Source: Sphingomonas jinjuensis (GTDB lineage: Bacteria; Pseudomonadota; Alphaproteobacteria; Sphingomonadales; Sphingomonadaceae). From it: DNA of 64,000 nucleotides. Every line of letters begins with the position of its first letter. The first letter of the stretch is position 1. The notes under the pieces were generated by a model. The model saw nothing but the letters and a program-made list of their open reading frames with translations, was not told where the DNA came from and did not search any database. The stretch lies in the NCBI RefSeq assembly GCF_014197105.1, contig NZ_JACIEV010000002.1:372001-436000 (forward strand), written 5' to 3'. This document shows, piece after piece, positions 56,689 through 64,000 of the stretch. Made by a program: the position numbers and the translations under genes.

Positions 56689-58110
56689 TCACCAATCTTG
56701 CTCAATCTGCTCGAGCGTCTTGCCCTTGGTTTCGGGCAAGGTACGGTGGATGAAGACAAATCCTGCCGCGCAGACGATGCCGTAGAGCCAGAAGGTCAGT
56801 CCCGTCCCCGCCGCGGCATTGAGCAGGGGAAAACTGTAGGTCAGCAGGAAGCACGCCGCCCACAATGCCGTCGTCGCCACCGCCATGCTGGCCCCGCGCG
56901 CCTCGCCGGGGAAGATCTCCGCCAGTGCGACCCAGGTCACCGGCGCCAGCGTCATCGCGTACACCGCGATCGCCGCGATGACGAGCAGCAGCAGCGGCCA
57001 TCCCTGCACCCCCATGACATAGGCGGCGCCGACCGCCGCATAGATCACCGCCAGCCCCGCACACCCGATCAGCAACAGACGCCGCCGTCCCAGCTTTTCG
57101 ACGGTGCCGAGCGCGACCAGCGTAAAGACGCAGTTTACGACGCCGGTGATGACGATGTTGAACAGCGTGTCGGACACCGCATAGCCCGCACCTGCGAAAA
57201 TCTCCTGCGCGTAATTGAAGATCACGTTGATGCCGCACCATTGCTGCAACACCGCCAGCGCGACGCCGATCATCAGCACCTTGCGGAAGCGCGGCTCGCG
57301 CAGCACGGCGCCCAGGCTGCGCCCCGGCGCCGCATCCAATGCCCGGCGGATATCGGCCAGCGCCGCATCCGCCTGCGCCTCGCCGCCGAAGCGGGCGATC
57401 ACGCGGCGTGCGGCATCCCAGCGGCCCTTCAGCGCCAGCCACCGCGGGCTTTCGGGGATGAGCAGGCATCCGACGACGAACGCCACCGCCGGCAGCGCCG
57501 CCGCCGCGAACATCCAGCGCCAGCCGGTCGTGCCGTTCCAGCTTTCCGCGATAACCGCCAGCGAGGCGCCCGGCGGCACCGGTGCCGCGATCAGCCAGTT
57601 GACGATCTGCGCCGCGAGCAGGCCGATGACGATCGCGATCTGGTTGAGCACCACCAGCCGCCCACGACTGTGCGGCGGCGCAATCTCGGCGATGTAGAGC
57701 GGCGACAAGCCGCTCGCCATGCCGATCGCGACGCCGCCGATCATCCGCCAGGCGACGAAACCCGAAAAGCCGCCGGTCAGCGCCGTGCCGATCGACGACA
57801 CGGCGAAGATGATCGCCGCCAGCAACAGCGCAGGCCGCCGTCCCAGCCGATCCGCCAGCGCCCCCGACGCCATCGCACCGGCGAGGCACCCGACCAGCGC
57901 GCAGCTGACCGCCCAGGCCTGGTCGGTCGGCGCGGTCAGCCCGAACGCCGCCTCGTAGAAGGGCTTGGCGCCGCCGATCACCACCCAGTCATAGCCGAAC
58001 AGCAGCCCGCCCAGCGCCGACACCGCCGCCGCCAACCACACCGCCCCCGAAGCGCCCGCCGGCGCTTCCCCGCCGCTGATCGCCGGATTGCCGGCATCGA
58101 CCATGTGCAT
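56689..58110 (-). CDS. MFS sugar porter
   Basis: The 473-residue protein has twelve spans and sugar-porter signatures: GYDWVVIGGAKPFYEAAF, LADRLGRRPALLL, the mid-loop PESPRWLALKGRWDAARRVI, QQWCGINVIFNYAQEIF, and the end PETKGKTLEQIEQ. Proton symport of a hexose or related compound is expected. ATG 58110 or 58104; the gene begins four bases after the SDR stop, so dgoD-SDR-porter form one operon. Substrate is likely tied to the galactonate-type dehydratase. Confidence 0.9.
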   Translation of the reverse strand: MHMVDAGNPAISGGEAPAGASGAVWLAAAVSALGGLLFGYDWVVIGGAKPFYEAAFGLTAPTDQAWAVSCALVGCLAGAMASGALADRLGRRPALLLAAIIFAVSSIGTALTGGFSGFVAWRMIGGVAIGMASGLSPLYIAEIAPPHSRGRLVVLNQIAIVIGLLAAQIVNWLIAAPVPPGASLAVIAESWNGTTGWRWMFAAAALPAVAFVVGCLLIPESPRWLALKGRWDAARRVIARFGGEAQADAALADIRRALDAAPGRSLGAVLREPRFRKVLMIGVALAVLQQWCGINVIFNYAQEIFAGAGYAVSDTLFNIVITGVVNCVFTLVALGTVEKLGRRRLLLIGCAGLAVIYAAVGAAYVMGVQGWPLLLLVIAAIAVYAMTLAPVTWVALAEIFPGEARGASMAVATTALWAACFLLTYSFPLLNAAAGTGLTFWLYGIVCAAGFVFIHRTLPETKGKTLEQIEQDW

Positions 58111-58114
58111 CGTG

Positions 58115-58840
58115 TCAGAGCCTTCCCATTCGGCCGCCGTCGGCGACGACGTCCTCACCGGTGATGAACCGCGCCGCATCCGACGCGAGGAACCCGACCA
58201 GCGCCGCGATATCCTCCGGCTGGCCGAGGTCGGCCGGATCGACAACCTCCGCGCCCGAGGCGATATTGGGGCTGGCATGGAGCATCGGCGTATCGATCGC
58301 ACCGGGAAGCACCGCATTGACGCGGATGCCGAGCGGCTTGCCCTCGATCGCCGCCGACCGCGTCAGGCTGACGAGCCCCGCCTTCGCGGCCGCATAGGGC
58401 GCGACGAGCGGCGAGGTGCGCCGGGCATGGACGGAGGCGACATTGACCACGCAGCCGCCCTCACCCATCCGCTTCAGCGCCTGCCCCGTGAACAGCGCCG
58501 CGCCGATCAGGTTGACGTCCAGCAGCCGCCGCCAGTCACCGACGTCGAGGTCGGCGATCGGCTTGTAGATCATCATGCCGGCGACGTTGACGATCACGTC
58601 GATGCGCCCGAACGCCGCCACCGCCGTATCGACCGCCGCAACGATCTGGTCGCCATCGCCGACGTCTGCGACGATCGACCGGACCGCAGCGGCCCCGTCG
58701 GCAATCAGGGTTTCGGCCGCACCGCCCTCGTCCGCCCTGGCATCGACCAGCAACAACGAGGCGCCCTCGCGCGCGAACACCCGGGCGCAGGCCAGACCGA
58801 TACCGCCGAGCCCGCCGGTCACGATCACGCTCCTCACCAT
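58115..58840 (-). CDS. Short-chain dehydrogenase
   Basis: This is a 241-residue SDR. The NAD(P) loop is VTGGLGGIGLACARVF, NVAG stands in for NNAG, and the catalytic set is S (VASVHAR), Y and K (PYAAAKAGLVSL). It ends in RFITGEDVVADGGRMG. An Asp after beta-2 (LLLVDARAD) favours NAD over NADP. In this operon it may oxidise an aldose (for example to an aldonolactone ahead of the dehydratase), but that is inference from context. ATG 58840 overlaps the dehydratase stop. Confidence 0.87.
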   Translation of the reverse strand: MVRSVIVTGGLGGIGLACARVFAREGASLLLVDARADEGGAAETLIADGAAAVRSIVADVGDGDQIVAAVDTAVAAFGRIDVIVNVAGMMIYKPIADLDVGDWRRLLDVNLIGAALFTGQALKRMGEGGCVVNVASVHARRTSPLVAPYAAAKAGLVSLTRSAAIEGKPLGIRVNAVLPGAIDTPMLHASPNIASGAEVVDPADLGQPEDIAALVGFLASDAARFITGEDVVADGGRMGRL

Positions 58841-59991
58841 TCGCGCAGCTCCCCGTCGCGTCCCCGCCATGCCGGGTTACGCCAGCGGTGCGGCGACTTC
58901 GCCATCTCGCGCACCGCCGCCTCGTCGACCTCGACCCCCAGCCCCGGACCCTCCGGGATCGCCATCGCGCCGCTCTCGATCCCGAACATGGCGGGATTGC
59001 GAACCAGGGTCGTCAGATCCTCCGCCGGGCGATTATAGTGGATGCCGAGCGACACCTCCTGGATGACGAAATTGGGCGTCGCCGCGCCGACGTGCAGGCA
59101 CGCCGCCAGTGCCAACGGACCGATCGGACAATGCGGGGCGAAGGCGACGTCATAGACTTCCGCCATCGCCGCGATCCGCCGCGCCTCCGAAATGCCGCCG
59201 GCGTGCGCCAGATCGGGCTGGATGATGTCGACCACGCCCTTTTCGAGGAAGGGCCGGTAATCCCAGCGCGAATACAGCCGTTCGCCAAGCGCGATCGGCA
59301 CTGCGCTGCACCCCGCGAGCTGCGCGACGACGTCGACGTTGTCGCTCAGGACGACTTCCTCGGCGAACAGCGGGCGCAGCGGCTCGATCGCCTTCAACGC
59401 GGCCCGCGCCAGCGGTCGATGGACGCGGCCATGGAAATCGATGCCGACGTCGATCCCCGCCTCGCGGACCTGCCCGACCCGCTCGACCAGCGCGTCGATC
59501 TGGCGCATGCCCTCCAGCCAGCCGATATCCTCGGTGCCGTTCATCTTCACCGCGGTGAAACCCTGCGCCGCGCGCTGCTTCGCCGCGTCGGCGATATCGG
59601 CGGGACGGTCGCCGCCGATCCAGGCGTAGACGGAGATGCGATTACGCACCCGTCCGCCCAACAGCTGATAGACCGGCACGCCCAACTTGCGGCCGCGCAG
59701 GTCCCACAGTGCCTGATCGATCCCCGCGATCGCCGACATGAGGACCGGGCCGCCGCGATAAAAGCCCAATCGATGAAGCAGTTGCCAAGCGTCTTCGATC
59801 CGGTCGGGGTCGTGGCCGATCAGCCGGTCGCGCGCCGCGTCGATCGCGCCCGCCACCGCTTCGCCATGACCTTCCAGCGTCGCCTCGCCCCAGCCGACGG
59901 CGCCCTGTTCGGTTTCGATGCGAACGAACAGCCATCGCGGCAGGACGGGGAAGCATTCGATGCGACCGATCCGGTCCGCGGCTGACGACAC
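58834..59991 (-). CDS. dgoD: Galactonate dehydratase-like enolase-superfamily enzyme
   Basis: This is a 385-residue acid-sugar dehydratase of the mandelate racemase group. Metal ligands D185, E211 and E237 and catalytic H187 and H287 each lie exactly two positions after D183, E209, E235, H185 and H285 of E. coli D-galactonate dehydratase, and context motifs (VGIDFHGRVHRP, IALGERLYSRWDYR, FAPHCPIGPLALAACLHVG) agree. It should convert D-galactonate to 2-keto-3-deoxygalactonate. The matching kinase and aldolase are not in the window. Gluconate or another aldonate is an alternative substrate. Confidence 0.85.
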   Translation of the reverse strand: MSSAADRIGRIECFPVLPRWLFVRIETEQGAVGWGEATLEGHGEAVAGAIDAARDRLIGHDPDRIEDAWQLLHRLGFYRGGPVLMSAIAGIDQALWDLRGRKLGVPVYQLLGGRVRNRISVYAWIGGDRPADIADAAKQRAAQGFTAVKMNGTEDIGWLEGMRQIDALVERVGQVREAGIDVGIDFHGRVHRPLARAALKAIEPLRPLFAEEVVLSDNVDVVAQLAGCSAVPIALGERLYSRWDYRPFLEKGVVDIIQPDLAHAGGISEARRIAAMAEVYDVAFAPHCPIGPLALAACLHVGAATPNFVIQEVSLGIHYNRPAEDLTTLVRNPAMFGIESGAMAIPEGPGLGVEVDEAAVREMAKSPHRWRNPAWRGRDGELREW

Positions 59992-60048
59992 TGGCCCCCT
60001 CCCTGTTCACCAACCAGCGGCCATCGACCATCGGCGGCAATAGAATGA

Positions 60049-60077
60049 CGTCTATAAACCAGTCCGGCCCTCGTCAA
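60049..60077 (-). promoter_or_regulatory. Candidate dgoD promoter
   Basis: On the minus strand TTGACG (60077-60072) and TAGACG (60054-60049) are 17 bases apart in an AT-rich island unlike its surroundings. The element GTCTATA here recurs as TATAGAC at 60967-60973, beyond the regulator gene, so it may be part of an operator. Confidence 0.35.
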
Positions 60078-60150
60078 TAAATATCATATTTTTTCTAGGA
60101 CAGCCGTCATCGTATATTCTTCGACAGCACGAGCCGTTACGGTGTATATC

Positions 60151-60912
60151 ATGTCGATGAGCATCGCAGACGTGGAGTCCAGACCGGCGGTCGACGGTGG
60201 CCGCACGATGAACCTGACGAAGCGCATCGTTCAGGATCTTGGCCAGGCCATCGTCACCGAACAGTTCACCGAGGCGACGGGCTTCCCCTTCGAAGCGCAG
60301 CTCTGCGAGCAATATGGCGCCAGCCGGTCGGTGGTGCGCGAGGCGGTGAAGATGCTGACCGCCAAGGGCCTGTTGCGGGCGCGCCAACGCGCCGGCACCA
60401 TCGTCCAGCCGCAGAGCAAGTGGAGCCTGCTCGACCCCGACGTGCTCAAATGGCTGCTGGAGCGCGAGTTCTCGATCGACCTGCTGATCGAATTTACCGA
60501 GATGCGCATGGCGATCGAGCCGCGCGCGGCGGGGCTGGCGGCGGAGAGTGCGACGGGGCGCCAGCGCGCCGCGATCGTTACGGCGATCGAACGCATGTTC
60601 GCCGCCGAACGCGGCGAGGACGACCCGCTCGAAGCCGACATCGTCTTTCACCGCGCGGTGATCGAGGCGAGCAACAACCGCTTCATGCAGCAATTCACCG
60701 AGCTCTCCGAGGCGACGCTTCGCTTCAGCATCCGCCGCACCAACGCCTATGCAGGCGTCAGCCGCGCCAGCGCCATCGACCATCGCAACGTCGCCAACGC
60801 CATTGTCGAAGGCCAGCCGGCCGACGCCTCGCGTCTGATGCACGACCTGATCCAGGGTGCGCTCAACCTGCTGCTCGAAGCGGGGCGGCACGCGACGCGG
60901 TCGACCTTCTAG
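60151..60912 (+). CDS. FadR-subfamily GntR regulator
   Basis: The 253-residue protein has a winged HTH (PFEAQLCEQYGASRSVVREA then VKMLTAKGLLRARQRAGTIV) and a C-terminal FCD ligand domain with metal-site residues in EADIVFHRAVIEASNNRFMQ and SAIDHRNVANAIVEG. FCD regulators commonly respond to sugar acids. It is divergent from dgoD-SDR-porter and probably represses that operon until galactonate or its product is present. Starts GTG 60142, ATG 60151 and ATG 60157 are all possible. Confidence 0.9.
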   Translation: MSMSIADVESRPAVDGGRTMNLTKRIVQDLGQAIVTEQFTEATGFPFEAQLCEQYGASRSVVREAVKMLTAKGLLRARQRAGTIVQPQSKWSLLDPDVLKWLLEREFSIDLLIEFTEMRMAIEPRAAGLAAESATGRQRAAIVTAIERMFAAERGEDDPLEADIVFHRAVIEASNNRFMQQFTELSEATLRFSIRRTNAYAGVSRASAIDHRNVANAIVEGQPADASRLMHDLIQGALNLLLEAGRHATRSTF

Positions 60913-60960
60913 GGCAACACGCCCGGATCGGGACGCCGAGCGCCGGCTGGGCACGAAAAA

Positions 60961-61030
60961 TCTGATATATAGACACCGGTCGTGCCAGCGATGAGGGCGA
61001 CTTTGCTTATCCGTATATCTTATCTACTAG
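60961..61030 (+). promoter_or_regulatory. Promoter region of the M24 peptidase gene
   Basis: TTGCTT (61003-61008), 16 bases, then TACTAG (61025-61030) end 28 bases before the start codon. TATAGAC at 60967-60973 repeats the element seen upstream of dgoD in inverted orientation. AT-rich islands of this kind are rare in the window. Confidence 0.4.
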
Positions 61031-61058
61031 TCGGTCGAGCTTTCGAAGAGGGTGATAG

Positions 61059-62267
61059 ATGAGCGTTGGGATCGGCGGATCGACAATCGAGAAGCAACTC
61101 GCGGCGATCACGCCATGGGCGGCGATCGCTGCCCCGATCGATGCCAGCGAGCGCGCCGACCGGCTGGAGAAGGCCCGGCGCCTGACCCGCGATGCCGGGG
61201 CCGCCGCCCTGCTGATCGGCGCGGGCGACAGCCTTCGCTATTTCACCGGAATCGCCTGGGGGGCGAGCGAGCGGCTCGTCGCCCTGCTGTTGCCGGTCGA
61301 TGGCCGCCCCGTCGTCGTCGCTCCGGCGTTCGAGCGCGATACCCTCGCCGCCGACCTCAAGATCGATGCCGATGTCAGGCTGTGGGAAGAAGACCAAAGC
61401 CCTGCCGTGCTCGTCGCCGATGCGCTTCGCCAGGCGGGCGGGGATACGCTGGCGGTCGACCCCGCCATGCCCTTCGTCTTCGCGGAGCGGATCCGCGCCG
61501 CCGCGCCCTCGCTGTCGCTGGTCCACGCCGCGCCGATCGTCGACGGCTGCCGCATGATCAAGTCGCCGGCCGAGCTGGCGCTGCTCGCCCAGGCGAAGCA
61601 GATGACGCTCGAGGTGCAGCGTCGCGCCGCGCAGGTGCTCGCGCCCGGCATCCGCGCGTCGCAGGTGATCCGCTTCATCGACCAGGCCCATCGCGCGATC
61701 GGCGCACCCGCCGGTTCTTATTTCTGCGCGGTACAGTTCGGGCGCTCTACCTCCGTGCCGCATGGCCTGCCGCAGGACGATGTGCTGGCCGAGGACGATC
61801 TCGTCCTGATCGACACTGGCTGCCGCGTCGACGGTTATCATTCGGACATCACCCGCACCTATGCCTTCGGCCGCGTCGACGCCGACCAGCGCGCCGCCTG
61901 GGACCTGGAGCACGAGGCGCAGGCCGCCGCCTTCGCCGCGGTCGAACCCGGCCGTCCCTGCGAGGATATCGACGCCGCTGCGCGTGTCGTGCTCGAACGT
62001 GCCGGGCTCGGCCCCGACTATCGCCTGCCCGGCCTGCCCCACCGCACCGGGCACGGCATCGGCCTGTCGATCCATGAGGCGGCCTATCTGGTCCGCGGCG
62101 ATCGGACCCCGCTGGCGCCCGGCATGTGCTTCTCCAACGAGCCGATGATCGTCTTCCCCGGTCGCTTCGGCATCCGGCTGGAAGATCACTTCCACGTCAC
62201 CGACGACGGCGCGGCCTGGTTCACCCAGCCCTCGCCGGCGATCGACCGGCCCTTCGCCGCCAGCTGA
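61059..62267 (+). CDS. M24-family metallopeptidase (Xaa-Pro dipeptidase-like)
   Basis: The 402-residue protein has an N-terminal creatinase domain (DAGAAALLIGAGDSLRYFTG) and a pita-bread catalytic domain. All five dinuclear-metal ligands are visible: D in VLIDTGCRVDG, D in YHSDITRTYAFG, H in RTGHGIGLSIHE, E in MCFSNEPMIVFP and E in GIRLEDHFHVT. GAGGGTGA precedes ATG 61059. It lies beyond the FadR-type regulator, with similar AT-rich upstream sequence, but its link to sugar-acid use is not clear. Confidence 0.9.
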   Translation: MSVGIGGSTIEKQLAAITPWAAIAAPIDASERADRLEKARRLTRDAGAAALLIGAGDSLRYFTGIAWGASERLVALLLPVDGRPVVVAPAFERDTLAADLKIDADVRLWEEDQSPAVLVADALRQAGGDTLAVDPAMPFVFAERIRAAAPSLSLVHAAPIVDGCRMIKSPAELALLAQAKQMTLEVQRRAAQVLAPGIRASQVIRFIDQAHRAIGAPAGSYFCAVQFGRSTSVPHGLPQDDVLAEDDLVLIDTGCRVDGYHSDITRTYAFGRVDADQRAAWDLEHEAQAAAFAAVEPGRPCEDIDAAARVVLERAGLGPDYRLPGLPHRTGHGIGLSIHEAAYLVRGDRTPLAPGMCFSNEPMIVFPGRFGIRLEDHFHVTDDGAAWFTQPSPAIDRPFAAS

Positions 62268-62536
62268 TGGCGGCGGTCGCCCCGCCGCCGGCGATCGGCT
62301 ATAGCGGTCGCGCCGTGCCCAACGCCACGACGCGCCTCCTCGCCCGCTCCTGGGCCCGCCTTCGCTGGCTCGTGTCGCTGATCGTCAGCGCGCCGTTCCT
62401 GTTCGCGCTCGTTCTTGTCCTCTATGCCGTTGCGGGTTCGCCGCGCGGCTGGGCGCGGGCGAAGCGACAGGCGTGGCGTGGTCGCACCTTCCGCCGCACC
62501 GACCGGACCCTCCCCGCCCCTACCGACGCACCATAG
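62267..62536 (+). CDS. Small single-span membrane protein, unknown
   Basis: This 89-residue protein has one hydrophobic span (LVSLIVSAPFLFALVLVLYA at about 35-54) between basic flanks. The tail is Arg-rich (RAKRQAWRGRTFRRTDRT). ATG 62267 overlaps the M24 stop (TGATG), suggesting coupled translation. I do not recognise a family. Confidence 0.5.
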   Translation: MAAVAPPPAIGYSGRAVPNATTRLLARSWARLRWLVSLIVSAPFLFALVLVLYAVAGSPRGWARAKRQAWRGRTFRRTDRTLPAPTDAP

Positions 62537-62543
62537 CCGCGGG

Positions 62544-64000
62544 TCAGAACAGGCCGTCGTCGTCGTCGAAGTCGGACATCGCCACCGCGGCCGTCACCGG
62601 CGGCACCATGCCCGGCAACAGGAAACCGGTATGGATCAGCCGTTCGCTTGCCATCGTGTAGAGCTTGGCCGCCCAGGGCAGCAGTTCCTCCAGCGCTTCC
62701 TCGTCGGCGGGTGTCCGCACCTCGCTGTCGGGCGAGCGGGTCTGCGCGCTCAGCAACAGGCTGTCGGCGGCCGCGCCCAGCGTCTGCACGAACACGCGCT
62801 GATCGTTGAGGTTGGCCGCACTCGATCGCAGCGACGCGATGATGTGCTGCGCTTCCTCGCCGCCGCGCGACATCGCGGTCGCCGAGCTCGCACAGCCGTT
62901 GCGCACGATGGCCAGCGCATCGCTGAGCACGGTGCCGCTGTTGATCGTCGACCCGTCCTGGACCAGGTCGATCGCGGTCAGCGCATCGATCTGCCGCCCG
63001 ATCGCGGTGCCAAGCTGCGTCAGTCGCGACGCGCACGGCGCCACTTCCTTCGCGATCACCGCCACCGCGCGGCCGTTGTCGCCGTGGCGGCGGGACAGCA
63101 GCCGGGTGTTGGTCGATATATCCTGCACGTCGACAGCGATGTTCTGGATCCGGGTCAGCCCTTTGGTGAGATCGGCCAGCGTCCTGCCGACGAAGCCGGT
63201 CAGCGACGCCAGCTGGCCGTCCGCCTCGCCGAGCTGACTCATCACCGCGGTAAGCTTGGCGATGCCCTGCTCCAGCTGGAGCAGGATCTGGCCGTCCTTG
63301 CCACCGACCTGCGAGGCGATCAGCCCGCGCAGCTCCTCGGCGAGCGGACTGACGCGATCGAGCGATTCGACGATCGCGGCGATCTCCTGCTGGAACTCGT
63401 CGGCCATCGCGCGCAGGTGCGCCTCAACGAGCCGCTCCATGTGCGCCACCGCGCCGGCCGGCAGCAGCGCGTCGGGCGCGTGAAGGCGGCGCAGCATCGT
63501 GATGCAATGCTCGGCGCGCTGGCGAACGCTGTCGCCGATCTGGATCGCGCCCAGGACGCGGGCGACTTCGCCCTGCACGGTGCGCACGATGCCGCTGACC
63601 TGGTCGGTCGTCCGCACCACGCCCTCGACGTGCAATTGCAGCGCATTGGCATTGGCGGTCAGCTCGGTGGGCACGCTGTTGCCGGCGCGCGCGGTTTCGT
63701 CGGACAGCAGGCGATCCGCCTTGCGGACGTCGGCGATCACCTTGCCGAACTGATCCATCTCGCCGGTGATGTGCACCACCTCGCGCCGCCCGCTCTCCAG
63801 CTTGCGGTCCATGCCGCTGACGAAGCTGAGGAACGCGGGCTCGCCCGACGACACGATCTTGATATTGATGCCATAGATGCCGAGCAAATCGAGGATCGTG
63901 CCGATCTCTGCCAGCATCGCGCGCAATTCGCGCGTGCGGCCGGTGAGCGTCTCGACCTCGACGGCGCGGCGACGCTGCAGCGTCGGCAGCGTCGTCAGGC
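62544..64000 (-). CDS. Methyl-accepting chemotaxis protein-like helical protein (N-terminus off the window)
   Basis: At least 485 residues are read on the minus strand; the frame is open to the window edge, so the start is not seen. The protein is almost wholly helical, with heptad-like stretches such as VQGEVARVLGAIQIGDSVRQ, VGRTLADLTKGLTRIQNIAV and a segment DISTNTRLLSRRHGDNGRAV with AVIAKEVAP resembling the hairpin tip region of transducers. No membrane span is visible in the part present. It ends MSDFDDDDGLF. The role may be in chemotaxis-like signalling. Confidence 0.6.
   Translation of the reverse strand, partial: LTTLPTLQRRRAVEVETLTGRTRELRAMLAEIGTILDLLGIYGINIKIVSSGEPAFLSFVSGMDRKLESGRREVVHITGEMDQFGKVIADVRKADRLLSDETARAGNSVPTELTANANALQLHVEGVVRTTDQVSGIVRTVQGEVARVLGAIQIGDSVRQRAEHCITMLRRLHAPDALLPAGAVAHMERLVEAHLRAMADEFQQEIAAIVESLDRVSPLAEELRGLIASQVGGKDGQILLQLEQGIAKLTAVMSQLGEADGQLASLTGFVGRTLADLTKGLTRIQNIAVDVQDISTNTRLLSRRHGDNGRAVAVIAKEVAPCASRLTQLGTAIGRQIDALTAIDLVQDGSTINSGTVLSDALAIVRNGCASSATAMSRGGEEAQHIIASLRSSAANLNDQRVFVQTLGAAADSLLLSAQTRSPDSEVRTPADEEALEELLPWAAKLYTMASERLIHTGFLLPGMVPPVTAAVAMSDFDDDDGLF

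Overview
This is about 64 kb of a high-GC alphaproteobacterial chromosome, most likely from the family Sphingomonadaceae (Sphingomonas or a close relative). The evidence is a complete Entner-Doudoroff block (zwf-pgl-edd-glk-eda), S16 with a long acidic tail, a strong bias to C or G at third codon positions, and several families of short palindromic intergenic repeats. Nearly all of it is ordinary core chromosome with tightly packed, often overlapping genes. No prophage, insertion sequence, CRISPR array or conjugative element was seen.

Layout. 1-5.4 kb, minus strand: ffh, rpsP, rimM, a glycosyltransferase and a ChaA-type antiporter that runs off the left edge. 5.6-13.4 kb, plus strand: a MarR regulator, an SH3-only remnant of an NlpC/P60 protein, argC, the Entner-Doudoroff genes, and a small STAS-like gene cut by an amber codon. 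13.5-19.3 kb, mainly minus strand: mltG, fabF, acpP, fabG and fabD. This fatty-acid cluster is interrupted by an opposite-strand methyltransferase and by a GxxExxY gene bounded by inverted repeats. 19.5-22.2 kb: an RcnB-like protein, rpsF-rpsR-rplI, and a membrane protein paired with an XRE regulator. 22.3-25 kb: a SIMPL protein and mutL. 25.1-31.8 kb: the cell-shape operon mreB-mreC-mreD-mrdA-rodA, tRNA-Lys and a D,D-carboxypeptidase. 31.9-38.5 kb: a gamma carbonic anhydrase-like protein, an M1 aminopeptidase, tRNA-Val, HU and lon. 38.6-48.6 kb: a GAF protein, glutathione reductase, enoyl-CoA hydratase, thiolase, RarD, the branched-chain 2-oxoacid dehydrogenase E1alpha-E1beta-E2 genes and an FAH-family hydrolase. 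48.7-51.9 kb: recJ, mobA and fdhD. 52-56 kb: an ATP-grasp / alpha-E / transglutaminase / Anbu proteasome-like operon facing a ClpP-like gene. 56.7-62.5 kb: a galactonate-type sugar-acid cluster with a FadR-type regulator and an M24 peptidase. 62.5 kb to the end: a chemotaxis-transducer-like protein that runs off the right edge.

How the genes work together. Glucose is phosphorylated by Glk, oxidised by Zwf and Pgl, and split by Edd and Eda. A separate DgoD-type dehydratase cluster handles an aldonic acid. The Mre/PBP2/RodA operon, MltG and the D,D-carboxypeptidase build and trim peptidoglycan. Stop and start codons overlap in many operons (GTGA, ATGA, TGATG), which points to translational coupling.

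The most notable signals are: palindromic repeat elements read through as protein inside the linkers of MutL and of the E2 acyltransferase; a GxxExxY nuclease-fold gene whose ends are formed by perfect 15-bp inverted repeats; a separate acidic reading frame with the best ribosome binding site just ahead of rimM; an amber-interrupted STAS-like gene; and the Anbu operon.
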